Part shown: piece by piece, positions 47,024-58,228 of the stretch
How positions within the stretch are numbered: the stretch's first letter is position 1
Layout: every line of letters starts with the position of its first letter
The notes under the pieces: model-generated
Database searches by the model: none
What the model was told of the DNA's origin: nothing
The model's input: only the letters and a program-made list of their open reading frames with translations
Origin: Mercurialis annua
Taxonomy: Eukaryota > Streptophyta > Magnoliopsida > Malpighiales > Euphorbiaceae
NCBI RefSeq assembly: GCF_937616625.2
Contig: NC_065570.1
Location: 13,898,001-13,962,000, forward strand
Length of the DNA stretch: 64,000 nucleotides
Direction of reading: 5' to 3'
Program-made: the position numbers and the translations under genes

Positions 47024-47243
47024 GGCCATGTTTGGTTCATGGAATAAAATAGCATGGAATAGAATAGTTATTCCACAAGGAATGGAATAGCCATTCTTTA
47101 GTTTTTGAGAGGAGTGTTTATTCCACAAAATCATGGAATAGCAATTCTTTAGAATACCTATTCTATGAACCAAAGCAAAGAATTGTCATTCTATACGGAA
47201 TAGCTATTCCATTCCGCACCTATTCCATGAACCAAACATGGCC
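47024..47243. mobile_element. MITE with 23-bp terminal inverted repeats
   Basis: The ends GGCCATGTTTGGTTC.. are perfect inverted repeats for 23 bp around 220 bp of sequence rich in 'ggaatag' motifs. The flanks show a 3-bp GTA repeat (47021-47023, 47244-47246), or an imperfect 8-bp one (GTAAAGTA against GTAAAAGT). The class is PIF-like or hAT-like; the inverted repeats are certain, the superfamily is not. Confidence 0.8.
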
Positions 47244-48045
47244 GTAAAAGTACTCATGAGGTTAAAATATTCCTTGTGAGATTTCATACTCCTTGTGAAG
47301 ATATTGTACTCCTTGTGAGGTTAAAGTACGTTGATGAAGGCCTCTACCGTCTGCAATATTCAAGATAAGTTCTGATGCAGCTATAATATAAGTAACCGTT
47401 GTTGGTATGATTTGTATGAATATTTCGAGTTTTATCGTTTATTGTAATTCTCATTGTCTTTCAGGAATAATAGCATCCGAAGTTGTGAAGACATTGGAAT
47501 AAGCTAACAAAGATATTCCATCAATAATAGAAAGTCATAATTTATATACCGTTCGCTTACTTTACATTATGTTAAGCGAAGAGCTTTTTAGACAAATACC
47601 CATAAAATAGTAAAATAATCTCAAGAGCACCCACCAACTAATTTTGTTGCAAAAATACGACTTCACCGATTTGAGTTGCTGAAATATATTCTTTAAGCTG
47701 AGAAATACGCTATGACAGCCACCCAATAAAGACTCTCTTCACTTCTACAGAGGGGAGCCAATATGGTGACGAAACAGAGGAGACGCAGCTAAATAGGCGC
47801 GGAGGAGGTGGGATTTGAGGCGGTTAAAAGAGAAGCTAAAGGCCATCATGTTTTTTTTTTAATTTCTCGGGAAAGTGTTGGAAATATTTTGATGGAGAAG
47901 CGAAGTTGAAAGAAATTGGTTATGGCGGCTAACTGTGTCTTGAAAGAAATTGGTGTAGCGTGTAAACGCTGTCGTTTGTAAACTGTAAAACTTTATGACA
48001 TGTCAAATGGTGCCTCTTTTGTCCAATGCCACATATCATCATATG
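47244..48045. other. Intergenic DNA, no gene recognised
   Basis: No frame of note. A 17-bp stretch (ATGCCACATATCATCAT at about 48027) recurs at about 48402 on the far side of the following foldback element. Confidence 0.5.
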
Positions 48046-48056
48046 CATGTAAAATG

Positions 48057-48393
48057 GCTTAATACATAGTTTGACCCCTGAACTTGTACCCTTTTAGCCA
48101 TCTAACCCCTAAATTTAACGTCTCACCTATCGGACCTCTTAAATTGTTAAATAATCCGATTTAACCCCTGAACTTGATAAATATGTAAGTATTGAACCCT
48201 TCGTGTCCACCTGTCACTTGAAACGTTCTAGAAGAAATTATGTACGGAGGGGTTAAATGTTTACGTATTTATCAAGTTCGGGGGTCAAATCGGGTTATTT
48301 ACCAAATTCAGGGGTTCGATAGGTGAGACGTTAAGTTTGGAAGTTAGATGGGTAAAAGGGTACAAGTTCAGAGGTCAAATTATGTATTCAGTC
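48057..48393. mobile_element. Mutator-like foldback MITE with long arms
   Basis: Two arms of roughly 140-150 bp are inverted complements (left arm 'aatacatagtttgacccctgaac', right arm 'gttcagaggtcaaattatgtatt'), separated by a short spacer near 48,210-48,240. The flanks share 11 bp, CATGTAAAATG (48046-48056 and 48394-48404). Long inverted repeats with a 9-11 bp duplication are typical of Mutator-like elements. Confidence 0.82.
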
Positions 48394-48553
48394 CATGTAA
48401 AATGCCACATATCATCATAGCTAAAAAGTTGTACTCTCTCATTTCATGTAGGACTAAAATGAGGCAATTCGCCAACAATAAAAATTCCCCAAATCATTGC
48501 TCTAGGATTCAAATAGTGCTAATCTGAGAAGGTTAAAAATGAAGTAAGATTGA

Positions 48554-48926
48554 GGCCTAATTACTTAAAAAAAACCCCACCTTATAACATTTATTCGTTT
48601 ATACCCTGATCTAGGAAAAAGTTTATTTATACCCTTTTTTGATTTTTCATTTTCATCTCTACCCTAAAGAGCTAATTTGACCTATTTTCATTTGGAAAAA
48701 TATTCAAAATGATCCTTTATATTTAGCTTATATTCTAATTAAACATTAATATTATTAATCATTTATAATGTTTTCGTCCTTTAATTAATTTAATTGTCAA
48801 AAAAATTAAATTTTAGGGTAGAGATGAAAACGAAAAATCAAAAAAATGGTACAAATGAACTTTTTCCTACGTGAGGGTATAAACGAAAAAATATTACAAT
48901 GTTGAGGTTTTTTAAGTAATTAGGCC
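48554..48926. mobile_element. Second Mutator-like foldback MITE
   Basis: Arms of about 115 bp beginning GGCCTAATTACTTAAAAAA are inverted complements of 48,812-48,926. The flanks TAAGATTGA (48545-48553) and TAAGATTAA (48927-48935) match in eight of nine bases, as for a Mutator-type 9-bp target duplication. It differs in sequence from the element 160 bp upstream. Confidence 0.82.
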
Positions 48927-48989
48927 TAAGATTAAGATTAAATACCTAGACTAAAATAAATTCAATTATCATTATAAAAAAAATTCTAA

Positions 48990-49660
48990 TAATATTAGTT
49001 CACTAAATATAAGTTCACTAATAATTTACTATCGATTTACTTAAAAACAATTTTACTATTATTATTTTTAATTATAAAATATTAAATTTATAGTTTATAT
49101 CGGTTTATTAAATATAAATTTACCAACGGTTTACTACCAATTTACTTAAAAAATAAATTACTATTGTTTTTTTTTAATTATAGAATATTAAACTTATTGT
49201 TTATATCGGTTTACTAAATATAAGTTTACCAACGGTTGACTATCAGTTTAGTAACAGTTTACTAAATATAAATTTACCAATGGTTTACTATCAGTTTACT
49301 TAAAAAACAATTTACTATTGTTAATTTTTTTTAAACTATAAAATATTAAACTTATAGTTTATATCGGTTTACTAAATATAAATTTACCAACGGTTTACTA
49401 TCAATTTACTTAAAAAACAATTTACTATTGTTTACTTTTTAAAATTATAAAATATTAAACTTATGGTTTATATCAGTTTAATAAATATAAATTTACCAAC
49501 GGTTTACTATCAATTTACTTAAAAAAATAATTTACTATTGTTTATTTTTTAAAATTATAAAATATTAAACTTATGGTTTATATCGGTTTACTAAATATAA
49601 ATTTACCAATGGTTGACTACCGATTTATCAACGGTTTACTAAAGAAAGATAAACGGCTTA
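48990..49660. repeat. Tandem array with a unit of about 106-110 bp
   Basis: The motif TTTATATCGG (or one mismatch) occurs at 49094, 49200, 49358, 49467 and 49577, giving spacings of 106, 158, 109 and 110 bp. The 158-bp unit contains an extra internal copy of the 'ttactaaatataaatttaccaa' part. Within units there are smaller repeats of 'ggtttacta'. The array decays into loose 'ggtttac' repeats up to about 50,160. Confidence 0.92.
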
Positions 49661-50475
49661 CTCACGGTTCACTAACGGTATTCTAAAATTAAAATTATAA
49701 AAAATATAAAAAGGCCAATATACTATTTTACACAAAAAAATACAACTTATAACCATATATTCAAAATAAAAATTATTACACATTTACCAACAGTTAACCC
49801 AACATCTACTAACATTGTACTAAAAATAAGGTTATTGGTGTACCATTAGTACACCATTGGTTAACTAGCAACAATAAAGAAAATTCAGTAACAGTTTACT
49901 AACGATTTTATTAATGATATATTCAAAATAAAATTTATTATAAGTTAACCAACGGTTTACCCAATATAAACCATTAGTTACCCAACACCCATTCATTTTC
50001 AATTACTAAAAAAATGCTAACCGTTTACTGAAAGATAAGTTAATTTACTAACCGTTTACTAACAATTGACTATCATTTTACTAAGAAGACAACAATTTTA
50101 GAATTATAGAAACAAGCATAAATCATAAAATTTACTAAAAAAATAAATTTATTATTATTAAAATAAGAGTTAACCAGTAGTATACTGTAAATGTTTGCAA
50201 ATTAAAAAATTGAATAGATTTATCAATTGAATTATTACACAATTTTATCATTCAACATGCCTTCAAAAGAAAAAAGAAAATGTTATTATTCACTTGCTAG
50301 TATAATCGTCACACTCTTGTCAATATTGTCAATAAACAAAAGCGACCACAAATTTAAAATTTATAAAATTTAACAGAAAAAATAGATTACAGAGCCTGCT
50401 AAATGCTCCCTTATAAGTATCAAAATTGTTATATTTACTACAAATCCTACCGTATCACTAGCTATTGGTAATACA
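49661..50475. repeat. Degenerate continuation of the tandem array and AT-rich DNA
   Basis: Irregular copies of 'accaacggtttac' and 'accgtttact' continue to about 50,160; beyond that nothing is recognised. Confidence 0.6.
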
Positions 50476-50940
50476 TTGCTTCCTTGTACTATTTCAAAAC
50501 CTCAACTTCCATTCCCATCATTAAGAGCACAACAGGGTAGTAAAAACCTCACCTGCTCTTGTTATACACCAACACCACATCACCACAGTACTCTTCAAAC
50601 CCCAAAACCAATAGCAACCCATACCTCTACCATCTCAACCGGAGACTGGAAATTATTCTTTGGGTGTAGACATTTCTTGCTGGCTCAAGCAGTCCACGCT
50701 TATTTAACCAAATTAGGCTGTCAAAATGGTACCTTTGAAGGAAATAATCTTATTAATTTGTACCTCAAATTTGAATGAGCTAGCATGCCGGAGCAGGAAC
50801 AAGAGATTCATCCGGTATACTGAGCATGCTGCCTCCATGTATCCTTTATTTGCTTCATTTTTGTTGTTGTTGCTGCTCCACAACCTTATATTGTTAGAGG
50901 CATTTTCACAAACAGCTAGAGTGCAAGAATAAAATAAATG
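50476..50940 (+). pseudogene. Fragment of a pentatricopeptide repeat (PPR) protein gene
   Basis: The plus-strand frame opens without an ATG and encodes a Pro/Thr/Ser-rich leader like an organelle transit peptide. It then has QAVHAYLTKLGCQNGTFEGNN followed by LINLYLKF, the familiar PPR opening (consensus HAHLIKLG..D.F..NNLINMY.K). A stop follows at once (50776-50778). Only this first repeat is left of what is normally a several-hundred-residue organelle RNA-binding protein. Confidence 0.65.
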
Positions 50941-51005
50941 AATCTAATTGAAAATAAAAAAGCATAAGAGTCTATGAAACATAGGTACACAGACCTCATA
51001 AATTA

Positions 51006-51470
51006 CTACAAACTAGGCAAAAATGGATGATCAAGCATATCCAGAGTTTCCTTCTCCACTTCAGCTCTGTGCAATTTATTCCTTATAACAAGTACTTTAT
51101 CAACAACTTTCATCGCATAAAAACACTGACCCATACCTATTATTGGGTTTCTTATGTGGCACAGATACACTCATAACTCTCGATTTCCTTCTCTTTAATT
51201 CAATCACCGGAGCAGCGGCTTCTGCGATTTCTCCTGCGTCACCGGCATTGCTTCCAACCTCACATTCTTTCTCTAGACCACCAATTTCATCAATCGGAAC
51301 CTGAATTTCGCCGTTAATATCTTCAGAAACCTTCTCTTGAACAGCAAGAATAGGATTAAAATCTTTTTACCGGTAGTATTACTATTATTTTCGTTAACAT
51401 TAAAATCCAGCAGCAAAGTGTGGTGATTGTTGATGGAGAATTGGAGAAAAGAAAAATCGTATTTTTCAAT
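51006..51470 (-). pseudogene. Fragment of an AGC-type protein kinase gene
   Basis: On the minus strand, 51134-51006 encodes FYAMKVVDK (the VAIK-lysine region), then [21 protein letters not shown] and a stop. This is the subdomain II-IV pattern of plant AGC kinases (consensus FAMKVVDK..., [20 protein letters not shown]). Upstream frames (51470-51135) carry LLLDFNVNENNSN and a charged stretch NPILAVQEKVSEDING, joined only through frameshifts; these might be the N-terminal part. The catalytic loop, DFD motif and everything downstream are missing, so it cannot be an active kinase. Confidence 0.55.
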
Positions 51471-51982
51471 AAAAACATCAAATAAAAACATAAATAAAGA
51501 AAAAAGATGGAGAATGATGTATATTTGCAAAAAGATAAGCGTGTCCGTATGAAGGAGAATATTTTGGCTTTTGATATTGTTGAGCCTAATTTCCACTTAA
51601 GCGAATGTGTACTTGGATGGCCCATGAAGTGGGTAAAAAGTCCTTAAAGCCTCCTTTTTAGGAGTTATTATTGTAATTTCTGTTATCTAATTCTCACAAA
51701 CATTATGTACTTTTATTTACCGAAATTATTAAAATTGCTATTTTGCCAAAAAAAAATTAAAATAATTTAAAACTTTGATTATAGAAATAATTTTTTTATT
51801 ATTCTTATCGTAAGAAGATAGTACCAAACGTGCCCTAAGCGAATTTTAAATTTACAATGTCTTGGTATTTTTGAAGTAAGATACCTTGCTGCTAAGAGCT
51901 AATTAAAGAAAGGTTCCAATTCTTTATATACGTTGCTTCATGCTTACTTTACTTTGTACGCTACAAACCCTATTTTAAAACC

Positions 51983-54900
51983 ATGGAAGGAGCGTACCAC
52001 ATTCAAATGGCTAATGTGTTTGGTGTGCCCGTTGTCTTACAATGTAGTACTAGATTAGCGATTCCGACAATAAAACGAGCTTCCCATGAACCTCTTTTCG
52101 TGAAAAAATCACGCGTTTCTAAATTAGAAAGCAGATTTCTCTCAAAACATAGACTACTAGTAGAACCATCCAATTGCGATAATAACGCTAAAATCTCAAC
52201 GCAGCCGGAGGACGAAGAGTATCCAGCCCTAGAAACGGTTCTGGAGCTTCACAGTGCAATCAACAACCAAAATATTGATCAAGTCTCCAGCATAATTGGC
52301 GACGAATGCCGATGTGTCTGTAATTTCTTCTCGTTTTTCCAATCGTTTCAAGGAAAGCAGGTAATGTATCGGTTTAAAACGAGTGGTCTTATTGGTTTAA
52401 AATGCGGAATCACTGAGGGGTTGCATTGTTTTGTTGCAGCAAGTGTTGGATTTTCTCAACTATGTAATGGAAATGTTGGGAGATAACATTGAGTTTGTAG
52501 TGAAACCTACATTGCATGATGGGATGAATGTTGGTGTTTCTTGGAGACTACGTTTGTTCTCTCCCCTTCACTACAATTTATTGTTTAAATATGAAATTTA
52601 TTAATGCTTTTCTAGTAAGAATAAAATGTCACACAAGAATTTTTTATTTTTAAACTTTTTTTTTCTTTTGATTTATATATTTATTTATTTATTTTGCTTC
52701 ATTTCCTTTTGCAGAATGGTGCAAGACCCATATGCCTTTAGGAAAAGGATTCAGTTTCTACATTTGCCAAATATACCAGGGCAAGGTAACGATAAGGTAA
52801 TGTTTAAGTTTTTTTTTTAGCAGAAATAGTTTCATCTATAGATTAGAAATCGACTATAAGGGTCTCATAACACGGACTAGAAAGTTATAATAGATAAGGC
52901 TATTTGATAACTTAATGTGTTAGCCAATTAAAAAATATCACAACTCTAAATCTAAATATAAATCTAGCTAATGACATAAAATTTATAACCCTAATGATTA
53001 CAACAAATAATTCTTAGATCTACAACAATGGTTAGGAGTAAACATCGAGTTGTGAAATTTAAAATTATAAATTGATTTTACAAACGGAAGCACAAAAAAA
53101 TCCACATTTTACCGGCACCATTCGTTCTGGTCGATTTCACAAAAAAATCCATATATTACCTGCACCACTTGTTCTGGTCGACTTCTAAACAAAGAACGAC
53201 CGAACAATTTGAGCGAACGAAAAACATTGAATTATAAATTTTAAGATTTCATATTGAAATAAAAAAAAAACTTTGTAAAGCTTCCTATTTTGAAAAAGAA
53301 GTAACTCATTTAGGGTGAATAAACCTATATGGGTAGTGGCGGAGCCATAAATTTTTTATAAGATACGTAAAATTATACTAAAAATTTATTAGATGAGAAA
53401 AATTGAAAAAATATAAATCTTAAGGTCAGTGATATAAATTTTAAGACATACAAGCTACACTATTAAATTGTAAAAGAAACTATGAAGAGAAAAAAATAAA
53501 AGATGAAGTATGATTAAAAAAAAATTATTCACTTGTGATAGAGTTGAGAAATTTAGAGAGGTAAAATGACTAAAACCCACCTTCCATAGAAGTGGTGCGG
53601 CACTGGTTTGAAGGCAAAGGAGAAATAGTAGGCTAAGCAAGGAGAGAGGGCAAATAAGAGAATTAAAAAAATATGAATATAAAAATCAAATAAGTTAAAA
53701 TTTACATTTATATCTCACAATTCAAAATAAAGCCGAATTTGAATTTTTCATCAAGTTTACACAAGGTTGATTTTGAGTTGTCATCGAGTCGAGTATAACT
53801 CGAATATTTAAAAAAAAGTCAAAAAGAAATTGCACATTAAAACTTGTGGATTAAAAATATAAATCTTATAAAAATTAAGCTATACTGTATAATTTCTTGG
53901 AGTATGAATTAGTTGATTTGTAATGTTTCAGGAATGTAGAGATGTTCATGGAGCCTCTTCTTCATATAGGGCCTTTAAGAATGGTATGCAACTGAAACCC
54001 AATTGTTTAACCAACAGTTTGAGGATCCTTTTAGAAGAGAGTTTATAAGTAATACCCAAAATATAATTATTTGTATTTTCTAGGCATTAGATATAAAAAA
54101 ATCTTTTAATTTTTTTCAAAAATACAGATCAGTTTTTGAATGTTTTTTTGTATAGAAAACCGTAGTTTTAAATTGAACAAAAAAAACATTTCGTCTAAGA
54201 CTTTGACTGACTGTCGTTAAGGTGCTTACGCGGCACTAGAAAAAAGATTCAAAAATATCTTCAATTTTTAAAATAATTACCAATTTTTTATTTATAAATT
54301 TTGTATATCATCTCACCTCTTCTTACTAATTAACTCTAATTAACTTTTTAATTAAAATATATTAAAAATTAAACCACCATTCCCGGAACAAACAACCGCC
54401 GGCACACTGGATTAATTTGTCTTCTTTTTCAATTAAAAAAAAAAGTCATTACCGACTGAAATAACAGCCATTCCACAACTGCATTTCCATTGCAATCTTC
54501 TTCAAATTCAATCCAATTCATTCCACAACACAACCCAAAAAAAAAAAAATGGAGCAAAACCTGTTGAACAACTCACCAATCTCCACACCCATTAAATCAT
54601 TCCATCACAAAACCACAAAAGATCCATCTAAAATCAGATGGAAACAGTCTCCAAATCACCATCTTTAACTACTCAAATTGAAACCCCTCCAAAATCTATG
54701 GGACCCTTTACAGGAATAGACCCGAGAATAGACCTTCATCTGTTCTCAGAGTTCTTACCTGAGAATATTCTCAGGTGAGAACAATCCACTTTTTTTTAGG
54801 GTTAATGTCATAAAAATTCACCAACTTTACATGTTTGCTCATTTTAATCACGCAGTTTAAATTTTCTCATTTTCATGCACGAACTATTATTTTTTCTCAA

Positions 54901-55727
54901 ATTCATAAACGGTGCTGATTTGTCACGGCTTTATTGGTGTAATTTATTGAGGTGGAGGTCATTTTACACCTATGAATAAATGCCAACTCAGCACCGTGCA
55001 TGAATTTGAGAAAAAATGGTAGTTCGTGCATGAAAATGAAAAAATTTAAACTGCGTAATTAAAATGAAAAAACGTGTAAAGTTCGTGATTTTTTTTTACA
55101 TTAACTTTTTTTTTAATTGAAAAAGGAAAAAAATTAATCTGTCGTCTGTTCCGAAAAGGTAATGTAATGTTGGTTTATTTTTAATTGATTTTAATAAAAA
55201 AAAATTAGTGTTATTTAGGAAGAAGGTGAAATAATATAAAAAAATTATAATTATTAGATAATGGTTTCAGAGTAGGGATTACTAAACAAAAATAATAAAG
55301 TATGGAGGCCTCGAGATGTGTTTAGCTAAAAAAAACAAAAAAAAAATGGAAGAAAAATTTATAAAAAAAGTTGATTAAATTTGTCTTGAACAAAGAATGA
55401 TTAATTTTAAAAATTACAAGAAAACTCGTTGATGAAATGGTTTAGAGATGAATAAAAAGAAAATAACATCCAATATATAATTTCTTGATAATTTTATCAA
55501 TATATACAAGGTTAAAAGTCTTGCTATACACCAAGTCAATAGCCGTCAGGCGACTCTAATTCATCCTGCACTTATCTGCTTCATTTTTTTTGCAGAAAAT
55601 AATTGGATACCTTATGAACGCATCGGAGAAGATAAACTCCTTGTTTAAACTAACTCCAAATAACATGAAGCAAGCCGTACTTCTTATGAGCATTATTCTG
55701 CTGTTTATGAAGCCCGGGCTGTATTAA
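51983..55727 (+). CDS. NTF2-like (SnoaL-fold) protein, probably plastid-targeted
   Basis: Five exons with GT..AG junctions and continuous frame: 51983-52360, 52440-52551, 52715-52796, 53932-53983 and 55596-55727, giving 251 residues. The start ATG lies in a good context (aaccATGG). Residues 1-55 are basic and Ser/Arg-rich with few acidic residues, like a transit peptide. The NTF2-like domain spans about 80-208: LETVLELHSAINNQNIDQV, GDECRCVCNFFSFFQSFQG, IEFVVKPTLHDGMNVGVSW, MPLGKGFSFYICQIYQGKV and IRNVEMFMEPLLH. The C-terminus has a hydrophobic stretch (about residues 233-247), possibly a membrane anchor. NTF2-like folds bind small molecules or act as enzymes; this plant subfamily has no function that I can name. 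Exon joins were chosen by homology-like continuity. The gene converges with the SWIB gene. Confidence 0.85.
54801..55105. mobile_element. Foldback (Mutator-like) element in intron 4 of the NTF2-like gene
   Basis: Left arm (from GTTAATGTCAT at 54801) and right arm (ending ACATTAAC at 55105) are inverted complements over about 140 bp, including 'cgcagtttaaattttctcat' and 'tcatgcacgaacta' in both. Both flanks are T-runs of 8-9, so a 9-bp duplication of Ts is likely but not provable. Confidence 0.75.
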
Positions 55728-56650
55728 ACAATCCTCTTACCCACAAGTGCCTCTCGTACTGCGCTGTCGAAACATCAATCAGCTTTACATTTCACCAAAA
55801 AAATAGTCATTTCCAGATTCAACAATGGTTATTCAAATAATAAAAACAATGATAAATATAGCTAAAGTAAAACGGCAAGACTCTTTATGCCTCTCTTTTT
55901 TTGCATACATTCGCAAGTCTCCGCATACAGTCCATAGATTTCAACTGTGTGCTTCCATTGACATAATAGCTAACAAGAAAATTAGCAACAGCCTATATAT
56001 GCAACTGAAAACACATGAGCACAAATTTTACAATTCCACTGCTACTACCTACAAACAAGGGTTAGCCATTGTTAAGTTCAGATGGCAATAAAATTAGCAA
56101 GACGTCCTACATCCACGGCAATGGCATATAACTACATGCTCCCTGCCATTGCCCCATGCTACATTTTCATCCTGATCATTACAAACTAAAGTAAATCATC
56201 GTGTCATCTAGCCACATTAATTCACATTGACAAAAATAAAGGAACAGAAAAGGCGCCACAAAAAAATTAAGCTTCTTCATTATCTGTTCTACCATCAGAA
56301 GTGCATTGGTGGCAAAACATCCCATTGCACCTGCAAGAGAGAACAAATACTAAATCCCTCCCTTCACTTATAACACATTGTATCCTAACCAAAATTCATC
56401 AACTGTGTGTGTATGTAAATATGTAATGCAGATGTCTCTCTCAACAGGTGTGTGTGTGTGTGTGTGTGAATGTGTGGGCATCTGCCCCTAAGATAATAAT
56501 TCGAAGAATGAAGAACAGCACCCGGTGCCTTCCAATTCAATATGAACCAAAAAATTCAGTAGGTATACAAACAGAAAAGGCGGTAATTAGATAGACAAAA
56601 AGGAATACATTGCACGAACATTCATCATATCAAGTTTACAAGCTCTAAAT
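55728..56650 (-). other. Intergenic region between convergent genes, probably including the 3'UTR of the SWIB gene
   Basis: No protein frame is convincing. On the minus strand a good acceptor (CTCTTGCAG ending at 56331) pairs with the donor GTTAGT at 58209, just after the SWIB stop codon. The last SWIB 3'UTR exon would therefore begin at 56330 and run towards about 55.8 kb. A GT dinucleotide run lies at about 56450-56468. Confidence 0.45.
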
Positions 56651-57272
56651 CATAGTTATTAAAGGCGTTAGGCGACCCGAGGCGACGAGGGTCCCAAAGC
56701 CTGAGGCGCAAGGCGTGAGGCGAAAGCCTTTTGGAAATAAGGAGACCAACTAATATAAATATATATATATATATATATATTTTTTAAAAGTTCAAATATA
56801 AATTTTATTTTCTGGACTTAAAAATATTTTTAATTTACATTTAAAAGGCTAAATTGACCTTTTTTGTTAAAAAGAAGAGTCATTTGAAAACTTAACCATT
56901 ATTGATGTTAAAAACAACCCATTTATTATAGACTAAAGCCTTTAAATGTATAATATTGGTCTTGGGCTGGCTAAAGGAGGCCCAATAAGACATTAAGGAA
57001 CCTCTATTCTCTTTCCCTAGCCTATTCCAACTTCCCAAACCCTAGACATAGCAGCGCCGCACTTCTTCTTCTTCTTCCTTCATTCTCTTTTTCATCTGTT
57101 TTTTTTTTCTTGAAGTGTCTGGGTAACAGAGGTCACAGAGGCGCGCGCCTCTGGCCTCTCGCCTGAGGCGATTGAGGCGCGCGCCTTTGTGACATCGCCC
57201 GCCTTTGGGCAGTTGAGGCGGCTCGGCCATCGCCTGAGTCGCCTCTCGCCTGAGGCGCGCCTGATAACTATG
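56651..57272. mobile_element. Non-autonomous hAT element with GAGGCG-rich ends (copy 1)
   Basis: Perfect 8-bp target duplication CTCTAAAT (56643-56650 and 57273-57280). Ends CATAGTTATTAAAGGCG and the complement of CGCGCCTGATAACTATG form imperfect inverted repeats, followed by dense GAGGCG/CGCCTC subterminal motifs. The 87-residue frame at 57042-57305 only reads through these repeats. It lies in the putative 3'UTR intron of the SWIB gene. Confidence 0.9.
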
Positions 57273-57280
57273 CTCTAAAT

Positions 57281-58228
57281 GGTGGAGTATTTTAAAACAA
57301 CACACTCATATGTGCAATGCGACCTATTCCATTCAATTACAGACCCTGTCAACAGCCATAAAATGAGGTACTTCCATCACTACTTAAACACAACAATATA
57401 GTTAACAAGATAGGGGTTTAATGCTGGAAGAGAAAAATAAAAGGAAAATGAGGAAAGAAGAACATAGAAAAACAGCAACTCTCTGTTCTACGGATCTCCA
57501 ACTGCAGACAGGAAGAATGTCCATCTCGTAGATTTATAATAACATCAAATACCTAGTAAACCTCAAAATATTTTAAAAAGGGGCATTTAAAATTGTAAGC
57601 CAACCTTATTTTACTTGTTTTCTGTGAAGTATCATACATAGTCATTCGTGTCTTAATTTCCTTAACTTTTTCCATTCTCTCTTCTCTACTTCCAGAACGA
57701 CACTAGAGAAAACAAACTCCAAAGTAACTTTACTGATCTTCTCTCTTTCATGGAGTGTTATAAGACTTCAACCCTACTAAAAACCTGATTTAACACTCAG
57801 CCTGGCTGCAAGACCATTAGAGCAGGTTCAAGTTAGATTTTAAGAGTGACTGAGTGAATACCCGGAAGCAAGGTAAGACAGGGCCACTCAGATTAACTTC
57901 ACTTGGGTTCGGCTCCTAGTGTAACTATGGGAATGATAAAATCAACTTTGACTTTTCTGATTTTCTCTTGCCTCAAGTTAAGCAAATTAAACAGAAAATT
58001 TATCTTTTTCTTAAAACTAATAAAAATATTTGCAGGAATGCCATTTTAAGTTATAGTACCATAAGAATTGTGCAGTAACTAGAAAACATCTTAAACAACT
58101 CAATTTCCATTTTATGAAAAAGAAAGGTAACAATTCATACAGAACGAAACACTTGCATGAATGCAGATATATGTATGAACAGTTGCAAGGAGATAATTGT
58201 CATACTAACCACTCATCATCGCCAAACA
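57281..58228 (-). other. Probable remainder of the 3'UTR intron of the SWIB gene
   Basis: About 950 bp without a coding frame. If the 3'UTR splice proposed above (58209 to 56331) is real, this is intron; if not, it is 3' flank. Confidence 0.4.

Noticed and set aside
52361..52439. Read-through extension of exon 1 of the NTF2-like gene to 52486
   Set aside because: A clear donor at 52361 and acceptor at 52439 restore the family sequence QVLDFLNY; the read-through tail is intron.
57042..57305. 87-residue minus-strand frame rich in Arg/Ala/Glu
   Set aside because: It reads through the GAGGCG repeats of a hAT element and extends past the element's end.
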